Notes under the pieces: generated by a model
The model's input: only the letters and a program-made list of their open reading frames with translations
The model's database searches: none
What the model was told of the DNA's origin: nothing
Source: CAYGKP01 sp964350605
GTDB taxonomy: Bacteria; Bacteroidota; Bacteroidia; Cytophagales; JAAEPT01
Length of the DNA stretch: 5,361 nucleotides
NCBI GenBank assembly: GCA_964350605.1
Contig: CAYGKP010000173.1
Location: 1 to 5,361 of the forward strand
Reading direction: 5' to 3'
Shown: piece by piece, positions 1 through 5,046 of the stretch
How the letters are laid out: the number at the start of each line of letters is the position of its first letter
How positions within the stretch are numbered: position 1 is the first letter of the stretch
Made by a program: the position numbers and the translations under genes

Positions 1-686
1 CCTTTTACGCCCTCTCCGAAGCCTTGGAAGAAACCCCGCCGGGGATCATCGCCGAGTGCAAACGCCGCTCGCCCTCGAAGGATTGGATTTTCGAGAACGC
101 GAACATTCCGGCCATCGCGGCGGGCTATGCCCAAGTAGGCGCCGCTGCCGTGTCGATCCTGACGGACGAGAAATATTTCGGTGGCTCGATGGAGTTTGTG
201 ACGGCCGCGCGGCCACACCTCAAGTGCCCGATTCTGCGCAAGGATTTCATCGTCGATGAATACCAAGTGATCGAATCGAAGGCCATCGGTGCCGACGTGA
301 TCCTTTTGATCGCCGCGTGTTTGGAACCTGCCCAAATCAAGAAGTTCGCGAAGCTGGCCCATTCGGTGGGGCTCGAAGTGCTTTTGGAGGTCCACGACAA
401 GGAAGAGCTGGAACGCAGCCTGAACCCGGAGATCGACGTGGTGGGGGTGAACAACCGCAACCTGAAAACCTTCGAGGTGAACCTGGAAACTTCCCTGGAA
501 CTCCTGGAGTTTATTCCCGGCGACCTGCCGCGCATTTCCGAAAGTGGGCTGCAAAACCCCTTCGACCTGATTTATCTGCAAGAAGCGGGCTTCGACGGCT
601 TCTTGATCGGCGAGGCCTTCATGGCCACCGAGAACCCGCCCGCTGCGCTCAAACAACTCATCTCCACGCTCCGTGCCATCGCCTAG
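1..686 (+). CDS. trpC: Indole-3-glycerol phosphate synthase (TrpC), 5'-truncated by window edge
   Basis: Cytoplasmic TIM-barrel enzyme that closes the ring of CdRP, with loss of CO2 and water, to give indole-3-glycerol phosphate in tryptophan synthesis. The reading frame is open from base 3, so 227 residues are visible and roughly 30-40 N-terminal residues lie upstream of the window; the TTG at 24 is an internal leucine codon, not a start. Visible-fragment landmarks: IIAECKRRSPSK (residues 15-26, with Glu18 and Lys20 of the active site), ILRKDFIVDEYQ (77-88, catalytic Lys80), LLEVHD (catalytic Glu129), VGVNNRNL (147-154, Asn150) and ISESGL (Glu180, Ser181, phosphate end). The position after SPSK, often Gly, is Asp here. 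The single-domain length and separate trpF show that it is not the TrpC-TrpF fusion of enterics. The stop codon overlaps the start of trpF by 14 bp. Identification is secure. Confidence 0.97.
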   Translation, partial: FYALSEALEETPPGIIAECKRRSPSKDWIFENANIPAIAAGYAQVGAAAVSILTDEKYFGGSMEFVTAARPHLKCPILRKDFIVDEYQVIESKAIGADVILLIAACLEPAQIKKFAKLAHSVGLEVLLEVHDKEELERSLNPEIDVVGVNNRNLKTFEVNLETSLELLEFIPGDLPRISESGLQNPFDLIYLQEAGFDGFLIGEAFMATENPPAALKQLISTLRAIA

Positions 687-1317
687 CTGCCCGAAAGTCA
701 AGGTTTGCGGCTTGCGCGAGCCGGGGAACATCCGCGAGGTTGTGGAGGCGGGGGTGGACTACATTGGCCTGATTTTTCACCCCGGATCGCCGCGTTTCGT
801 GGGCGACCTGGACCCAGCCGAACTGTACGAGTTGAAGGTCAAGAAAGTCGGCGTGTTTGTCGATGCCTCGATTGACGAGGTGCTCGATTTGGCGGCACGC
901 TATCGCCTCGACCTGCTCCAATTGCATGGCAGCGAATCCACCGAGGACTGTGCTCAGTTGCAGGCTTTCGGCTATGGGGTCATCAAAGTCTTTGGTGTGG
1001 ACGAGCAATTTGACTTCGAAACGGTAAAGCCCTACCACGCCTGCGCGGACTTTTTTCTCTTCGATACCAAGACCCCCAAGCACGGCGGCAGCGGCCAAAC
1101 CTTCGATTGGTCGGTGCTCGACAAGTACGATCAGCAGACGCCGTTCCTTCTGAGCGGTGGCTTGGGCCCCGAGCAGGTGGAACAACTGCCCCTGGACCGC
1201 GGTTGGAACTTGCACGCAGTCGACTTGAATAGTCGACTCGAAATGGCCCCCGGCCACAAAGACCCCGCCCTTTTGGCTACCTTCCTCACCCAACTCCACG
1301 TGCGATGTCAGAAGTAA
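673..1317 (+). CDS. trpF: Phosphoribosylanthranilate isomerase (TrpF)
   Basis: Catalyses the Amadori rearrangement of phosphoribosylanthranilate to CdRP, the step before TrpC. 214 residues, usual for a monofunctional TrpF (beta/alpha)8 barrel. Motifs: VKVCGL with the catalytic base Cys12; FHPGSPRFV (35-43); LHGSE (84-88); FLFDTKTPKHGGSG (128-141) with the catalytic acid Asp131; LLSGGL (159-164); and AVDLNSRLEMAPGHKD (182-197), the phosphate-binding end, in the VDLNSR form I associate with Bacteroidota rather than the common VDVSSG form. The GTG at 673 is the only ATG/GTG/TTG start between the in-frame TGA at 604 and the catalytic Cys codon, so this start is well fixed although it lies inside trpC. 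No Shine-Dalgarno precedes it. It overlaps trpC by 14 bp and trpB by 13 bp, which implies translational coupling. Confidence 0.97.
   Translation: MPSPSCPKVKVCGLREPGNIREVVEAGVDYIGLIFHPGSPRFVGDLDPAELYELKVKKVGVFVDASIDEVLDLAARYRLDLLQLHGSESTEDCAQLQAFGYGVIKVFGVDEQFDFETVKPYHACADFFLFDTKTPKHGGSGQTFDWSVLDKYDQQTPFLLSGGLGPEQVEQLPLDRGWNLHAVDLNSRLEMAPGHKDPALLATFLTQLHVRCQK
1218..1238 (+). repeat. Palindromic octamer pair forming a perfect hairpin inside trpF
   Basis: The self-complementary octamer AGTCGACT occurs at 1218-1225 and again at 1231-1238, separated by TGAAT. Because each copy is its own reverse complement, the two are both direct and inverted repeats and can form an 8-bp stem with a 5-nt loop in the mRNA. 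The segment encodes the conserved VDLNSRL motif of TrpF and lies about 65 bp before the trpB start. The structure is visible directly; a function is not established and the protein motif may account for part of it. Confidence 0.5.
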
Positions 1318-2495
1318 CATACTCGGTCGACGAGCACGGCTATTTCGGTGCCTTCGGTGGCGCCTTCGTGCCCGAGATGCTCGAACCCAACGTCCGCGAA
1401 CTGCGCGAGAACTACTTGCAGATTCTTGAATCCGAGGAGTTCCAAACCCAGTGGCAGGACCTGCTCCGCGACTACGTGGGCCGGCCCACGCCGCTGTTCT
1501 ATGCGGGCCGCCTCAGCGAGCGGTACGGCGCGAATATCTACCTAAAGCGCGAGGACCTTTGCCACACCGGGGCACACAAGATCAACAACACGACGGGCCA
1601 GATTCTTTTGGCCCGCAAGCTGGGTAAGCAGCGCATCATTGCCGAAACGGGCGCAGGTCAACACGGTGTGGCCACGGCCACGGTCTGTGCGCTTATGGGC
1701 ATGGAGTGCGTCGTCTACATGGGCGAGGTTGACATGCAACGCCAGAAACCGAACGTCGAGCGCATGCGGATTTTGGGCGCAGAGGTTCGCCCAGCCACTT
1801 CGGGCAGCAAGACCCTTAAGGACGCAACCAACGAAGCGATCCGGGACTGGATCAACAACCCGGAGACCACGCACTACATCATCGGTTCGGTGGTGGGGCC
1901 GCATCCGTACCCCGATTTGGTCTCGCGATTGCAGTCGGTCATTTCCGAGGAAATGCGTTGGCAGTTGAAGGTCTACACCGGCAGCGAATTGCCTGACTAC
2001 GTCGTCGCGTGTGTTGGCGGGGGCAGCAACGCAGCGGGGGCCTTCTACCATTACCTCGACGAGCCTTCGGTGAAACTGATCGCGGCGGAAGCGGCGGGAA
2101 AAGGCGTGGACTCGGGCAAGTCGGCAGCGACAACCTATTTGGGTACCCCTGGCATTTTGCACGGCAGTAAGTCGCTGGTGATGCAAACGGCCGACGGCCA
2201 AGTGGTCGAGCCCTATTCGATTTCCGCAGGACTGGACTATCCGGGCATCGGGCCGCTTCATGCGCATTTGTACGAATCGGGCCGGGGCGAGTTTTTCTCG
2301 ATCACCGACGAGGAAGCCTACGCCTCGGGCGTGGAAGTGGCGCGCTTGGAGGGCATCATTCCTGCCCTGGAAACGGCCCATGCCTTTTCGGCCCTCGACC
2401 GCCTCGATTTAAAAACCTCGGACGTATTGGTAGTCAACCTTTCGGGCCGGGGCGACAAGGACCTTGAAACTTACATGAAACGTGGTGGCTACTAA
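1305..2495 (+). CDS. trpB: Tryptophan synthase beta chain (TrpB)
   Basis: PLP-dependent beta subunit of the cytoplasmic alpha2beta2 tryptophan synthase; it condenses indole, channelled from TrpA, with serine to give tryptophan. 396 residues, the normal TrpB1 length. The N-terminus carries the YFGAFGGAFVPE signature (13-24). The PLP lysine is Lys92 in HTGAHKINN; the catalytic Glu114 is in ETGAGQHG; the cofactor phosphate loop is GGGSN (238-242); Asp311 in the SAGLDYPGIGPLH segment matches the conserved COMM-closure Asp; Ser380 in VNLSGRGDKD matches the serine near the pyridine nitrogen. The 'standard' TrpB1 sequence next to trpA argues against the solitary TrpB2 type. ATG start, no Shine-Dalgarno; the start lies 13 bp inside trpF and the stop 14 bp inside trpA. 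No damage seen. Confidence 0.98.
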   Translation: MSEVTYSVDEHGYFGAFGGAFVPEMLEPNVRELRENYLQILESEEFQTQWQDLLRDYVGRPTPLFYAGRLSERYGANIYLKREDLCHTGAHKINNTTGQILLARKLGKQRIIAETGAGQHGVATATVCALMGMECVVYMGEVDMQRQKPNVERMRILGAEVRPATSGSKTLKDATNEAIRDWINNPETTHYIIGSVVGPHPYPDLVSRLQSVISEEMRWQLKVYTGSELPDYVVACVGGGSNAAGAFYHYLDEPSVKLIAAEAAGKGVDSGKSAATTYLGTPGILHGSKSLVMQTADGQVVEPYSISAGLDYPGIGPLHAHLYESGRGEFFSITDEEAYASGVEVARLEGIIPALETAHAFSALDRLDLKTSDVLVVNLSGRGDKDLETYMKRGGY

Positions 2496-3273
2496 GGTCG
2501 ACAACCGCCTGACTCGCTTGATGGCGAGTGGCAAAGAGAACTTGCTCAGCGTGTTCTACACGGCGGGCTATCCAAAGTTCGATGATACCCTGACGATCCT
2601 CGAAGCATTGGAAGACGCGGGTGCCGACATCGTTGAGCTGGGCATGCCCTATTCCGATCCCTTGGCCGACGGCCCGGTGATCCAGGAGGCGAGCGAGCAC
2701 GCCCTGCGCGGCGGCATGTCGATCACCCGCCTGTTCGAACAACTTGAGGATCTACGCCCGCGCTTCGAGATGCCCATTGTCCTGATGGGCTACCTGAACC
2801 CCGTGATGCAATACGGCATCGAGGATTTCTGTCAACGCGCCTCTGAGTTGGGCGTCGACGGCTTGATCCTGCCCGACCTACCACTCTACGAGTATGAGGA
2901 GCAGTACAAAGAGGTCTTCGAGTCCCACAACCTCTCGGTCATCTTTTTGGTCACGCCACAAACCCAGGAAGACCGAATCCGTCTGCTCGACAATCGGAGC
3001 TCGGGCTTTCTCTACGCAGTCTCGTCGTCCTCGACCACCGGAAACGTTTTGGCCGCCCAGCGGAACAACACGGCCTACTTCGAGAAGCTGCAAGGCATGG
3101 GCCTTCAAAACCCCATCCTGATCGGCTTCAACATCACCGATCAGGAAAGTTTCGAGAGCGCTTGCCAGTACGCGCGTGGCGCGATAATCGGTACGGCCTT
3201 CCTTCGTGCCCTGGCCAGAAGCAGCAATTTGCCCGAGGATGTGCGGGCCTTTGTGCGCCAAATCAAGGGCTAG
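2482..3273 (+). CDS. trpA: Tryptophan synthase alpha chain (TrpA)
   Basis: TIM-barrel alpha subunit that cleaves indole-3-glycerol phosphate to indole and glyceraldehyde 3-phosphate, passing indole to TrpB. 263 residues, normal length. Catalytic Glu52 and Asp63 are in VELGMPYSDPLADGP (51-65). Other family segments are FYTAGYP (25-31), PIVLMGYLNPVMQYG (98-112), DGLILPDLP (126-134) and the loop YAVSSSSTTG (178-187). The substrate-phosphate site is slightly unusual: the GFGI motif reads GFNI (215-218) and the GSA motif reads GTA (237-239). The start is GTG 2482 or the adjacent GTG 2485; a later ATG at 2521 would lose the NRL segment seen at the N-terminus of relatives, so I reject it. It is the last gene of the trp overlap chain; the next gene follows after 71 bp. 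Confidence 0.97.
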   Translation: MVATKVDNRLTRLMASGKENLLSVFYTAGYPKFDDTLTILEALEDAGADIVELGMPYSDPLADGPVIQEASEHALRGGMSITRLFEQLEDLRPRFEMPIVLMGYLNPVMQYGIEDFCQRASELGVDGLILPDLPLYEYEEQYKEVFESHNLSVIFLVTPQTQEDRIRLLDNRSSGFLYAVSSSSTTGNVLAAQRNNTAYFEKLQGMGLQNPILIGFNITDQESFESACQYARGAIIGTAFLRALARSSNLPEDVRAFVRQIKG

Positions 3274-3303
3274 CGGGCCCTCGCGGGGATTCCCGAAAAA
3301 AAA
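3274..3303 (+). other. GC-rich hairpin followed by A8 tract between trpA and the next gene
   Basis: CGGG (3274-3277) can pair with CCCG (3292-3295), with an inner CCC/GGG stem (3278-3280 with 3285-3287), a TCGC loop and a GATT bulge. An alternative smaller fold is CGGG-GATT-CCCG at 3284-3295. An A8 run follows at 3296-3303. Its position just after the trpA stop suggests an end-of-operon structure, but the tract is A rather than T on the + strand, so it is not a canonical intrinsic terminator. It could be an RNA-stabilising stem, or chance in GC-rich DNA. Confidence 0.3.
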
Positions 3304-3304
3304 C

Positions 3305-3337
3305 TTTGTTGGTCTGGGGGGAATGCCAGTACCTTCC
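3305..3337 (+). promoter_or_regulatory. Weak candidate Bacteroidota-type promoter for the phosphodiesterase gene
   Basis: TTTG at 3305-3308 is followed after 21 bp by TACCTTCC at 3330-3337, which matches four of the six fixed bases of TAnnTTTG. The spacing fits the phylum's -33/-7 arrangement, but the -7 element is poor. Transcription from it would begin about at the ATG at 3345, giving an almost leaderless mRNA, or a short leader to the ATG at 3357. Alternatively, the gene is transcribed by read-through from trp. Confidence 0.22.
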
Positions 3338-3344
3338 GCCCCAT

Positions 3345-4160
3345 ATGGGAAGCGAAATGCAAATTCACGGCCACCGCGGCTGCCCGGCACTGTACCCGGA
3401 AAATTCATTGGAAGGCTTTACTGCGGCCATCGAGTCGGGGGTTTTTGCCATCGAGATTGATGTGGTGGTCAGCGGCGACCGCCGATTGGTGGTCTCGCAC
3501 GAACCGTGGTTCGACCATCGGTATTGCCTGGGCCCCAACGGCAAACCGATCAAAGCGGAGGAGGAGCAGAAACTCTCGATCTACTCGATGCCTTACGACC
3601 AGATCAAGCGCTTCGACTGCGGCTCGATCGGCCACCCCGACCACCCCAAACAAAAGAAGCTCAAGACCCGCAAGCCGCTTCTCATCGACGTGATCGACGA
3701 GATGGAGGCGTACATGCGCGAGAACGATTTCTCGGAGTTTTACTACACCATCGACGCCAAGTCAGACCCCGCCTGGTACGGCAAGCATTGCCCACCGCCC
3801 GAAGAATTTGCTCGCTTGCTCGGCAAAGTGATTGACGAGTACGGGATGGAGGACCATGCGATGGTCTGCAGCTTCGACAAGCAGTTTCTCAACGCCTTCG
3901 CGAAGGCGGTGCCGACGGTGACCACCGGGCTCATCATCGACAAGCAAGGCACGCTGGACCAGTGGCTGGCCGATTTAGACTTCAAGCCCGATTGCCTGAG
4001 CATTCGCGAGGACTTGTTGACCGAAGAGTTGGTCGAGGACTTGCAGGACGAGGAGTTCACCGTTCTGGCCTGGACGGTCAATGAGAAGCCCCGTGTCGAG
4101 CAGCTTCGTAAGATGGGTGTGGACGGTGTGATGACCGACTACCCCAACCTGATTGCCTAG
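3345..4160 (+). CDS. Glycerophosphodiester phosphodiesterase family protein, cytoplasmic
   Basis: Likely hydrolyses glycerophosphodiesters (phospholipid head-group products) to glycerol 3-phosphate and an alcohol; the exact substrate cannot be told. 271 residues of a GDPD TIM barrel. Motifs: HGHRG (8-12, catalytic His10 and Arg11), YPENS (17-21), EIDVVVS (37-43, metal ligands Glu37 and Asp39), SHEPW (51-55, catalytic His52), TIDAKSD (135-141, where Asp137 stands in place of the usual Glu of an IEIK-type motif), LAWTVNE near the C-terminus and the closing DGVMTDYPN. The FDCGSIGHPDHPKQKKL region (90-106) is typical of the Bacteroidota branch of the family. The protein starts directly at the barrel, with no signal peptide or lipobox, so it should be cytoplasmic, unlike periplasmic GlpQ. 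The start is ATG 3345; ATG 3357 (267 residues) is equally possible. Its 71-bp distance from trpA and unrelated function suggest a separate unit. It converges on truA with a 20-bp gap. Confidence 0.9.
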   Translation: MGSEMQIHGHRGCPALYPENSLEGFTAAIESGVFAIEIDVVVSGDRRLVVSHEPWFDHRYCLGPNGKPIKAEEEQKLSIYSMPYDQIKRFDCGSIGHPDHPKQKKLKTRKPLLIDVIDEMEAYMRENDFSEFYYTIDAKSDPAWYGKHCPPPEEFARLLGKVIDEYGMEDHAMVCSFDKQFLNAFAKAVPTVTTGLIIDKQGTLDQWLADLDFKPDCLSIREDLLTEELVEDLQDEEFTVLAWTVNEKPRVEQLRKMGVDGVMTDYPNLIA

Positions 4161-4180
4161 TTCGGATTGACCAGGCGGGC

Positions 4181-4972
4181 TTAGTCCCAGTGGGGCGGTT
4201 CGCCCAGAAAAATTTCCTTCGGATACAGCACCTGGGTGAGGAACAACCCTTGTGCAGGCGCGGCCTTCCCTGCAGCCTCCCGGTTGCGAGCGGCCAGAAT
4301 TTCCGGCAGTTGATCCGCCGGGCGTTGGCCCCGGCCCATTTCCAGTAGGGTACCCACAATGGCACGTACCATGCCGCGCAGGAAGCGATTCGCCGCGATG
4401 TGAAAGCGCAGGCCGTCCGGCTCCTCGGTCCAATGGGCATGGAAGACTTCGCAGACGTAATGGGTCACGTCCGAATGCGTGCGGCTGAACGACTGAAAAT
4501 CCTGCTTGCCGAGTAGGCCCTTCGCCACTTCGTTCATCATCGCCACATCCAGGGGCGTGTGGACATGGGCGTACAGGCCATGTTCGAAGGGGCTGTGGAT
4601 GTAGCGCAACACGTACTGGTACTCGCGCCGAAAGGCCCGAAAGCGGGGGTTGGCTTCGGGCTGGACTTCGTATATGCCGAGAATCACAATGCTGGGCGGC
4701 AACAGGCTGTTGAGCGAGTGCGCGAATTTCTGCGGCTCGGCCAACTCGCTCTCGAAAGCATCGAAGCTGGCGAATTGCTGGGCGGCGTGAACCCCTGCAT
4801 CGGTCCGTCCGCTGCCGATGGTCGATACCTCGCGGTTCAGAATGGTGGAAAGACCCTCCTCCACTTTTCCCTGCACGGTCGCTTGGCCGGGTTGGACTTG
4901 CCAGCCATGCCAGGTGCTGCCCTTGTAGGCGATCTCCAAGAAGAATCGGCGGCGGGGTTGCGGGTCGGCCAC
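4181..4972 (-). CDS. truA: tRNA pseudouridine(38-40) synthase (TruA)
   Basis: Converts uridines at positions 38, 39 and 40 of the tRNA anticodon arm to pseudouridine in the cytoplasm. 263 residues, the normal bacterial length. Seen in order: RRFFLEIAYKGSTWHGWQVQP (N-terminal strand, 8-28), catalytic Asp58 in GSGRTDAGVHA (53-63), the FRREYQYVLRY segment (114-124) with the conserved Tyr118, the DFQSFSR segment (158-164), FLRGMVRAIVGTLLEMGRG (197-215) and the C-terminal APAQGLFLTQVLYP (238-251). The start is GTG (4972-4970 on the - strand), since no ATG lies between the upstream gap and the first core strand; it gives a short seven-residue lead before the core. No Shine-Dalgarno. It is divergent from the DUF4293-like gene, with a shared 74-bp promoter region, and convergent with the phosphodiesterase gene. 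No damage seen. Confidence 0.96.
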   Translation of the reverse strand: MADPQPRRRFFLEIAYKGSTWHGWQVQPGQATVQGKVEEGLSTILNREVSTIGSGRTDAGVHAAQQFASFDAFESELAEPQKFAHSLNSLLPPSIVILGIYEVQPEANPRFRAFRREYQYVLRYIHSPFEHGLYAHVHTPLDVAMMNEVAKGLLGKQDFQSFSRTHSDVTHYVCEVFHAHWTEEPDGLRFHIAANRFLRGMVRAIVGTLLEMGRGQRPADQLPEILAARNREAAGKAAPAQGLFLTQVLYPKEIFLGEPPHWD

Positions 4973-4996
4973 GATCGAGTTGGTGGGTGGATTGGC

Positions 4997-5004
4997 TAAG
5001 TTTG
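4997..5004 (+). promoter_or_regulatory. Candidate -7 promoter element for the DUF4293-like gene
   Basis: TAAGTTTG is an exact match to TAnnTTTG, the -7 consensus of the Bacteroidota primary sigma factor. It would place transcription initiation near 5010 and a leader of about 36 nt before the ATG at 5047. The -33 element is weak: the nearest TTG (4980-4982) is only 14 bp upstream, against the usual 19-21 bp. Confidence 0.45.
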
Positions 5005-5024
5005 CGGGGCGGGCCCCTTGACCT

Positions 5025-5032
5025 CAAAGCTA
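5025..5032 (-). promoter_or_regulatory. Candidate -7 promoter element for truA
   Basis: Read on the - strand this is TAGCTTTG, again an exact TAnnTTTG. It would start transcription near 5019, with a leader of roughly 45 nt before the truA GTG at 4972. No TTG at the expected -33 spacing is seen on the - strand. The element lies in the right arm of the inverted repeat and faces the + strand element at 4997-5004. Confidence 0.4.
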
Positions 5033-5046
5033 GCCAACCCAATCTC

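Larger units (their letters stand above)
4989..5040. repeat. Imperfect 16-bp inverted repeat in the truA/DUF4293 divergent gap
   Basis: The left arm 4989-5004 (GGATTGGCTAAGTTTG) and the right arm 5025-5040 (CAAAGCTAGCCAACCC) are reverse complements at 13 of 16 positions, including an uninterrupted TTGGCTA/TAGCCAA core. The 20-bp spacer holds a second near-palindrome, GGGGCGGGCCCC (5006-5017). The repeat fills most of the gap between two divergent genes, so it is better read as a promoter/operator region than as a terminator. Both arms contain a promoter-like element, listed separately. Confidence 0.6.

Noticed and set aside
24..26. TTG as the start codon of trpC
   Set aside because: The frame stays open to the window edge and a start here would remove the N-terminal helix of the IGPS family; it is an internal Leu codon.
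658..1320. 220-codon open frame antisense to trpF
   Set aside because: It covers trpF almost exactly in the opposite direction and has no family motif, while trpF has all catalytic residues.
1542..2381. 279-codon open frame antisense to trpB
   Set aside because: Arg- and His-rich translation without recognisable motifs, fully inside trpB; a by-product of trpB codon usage.
3162..3344. N-terminal extension of the phosphodiesterase back into trpA
   Set aside because: The frame is open upstream, but the extra residues read out of frame through trpA, show no signal peptide or domain, and the conserved barrel begins right at the ATG at 3345/3357.
4193..4205. GGGCG-GTT-CGCCC hairpin as a terminator for the phosphodiesterase gene
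   Set aside because: It lies within the truA 3' coding end and is followed by AGAAAAATTT rather than a T tract; a 5-bp GC stem is common by chance here. The 20-bp gap at 4161-4180 itself shows no terminator.
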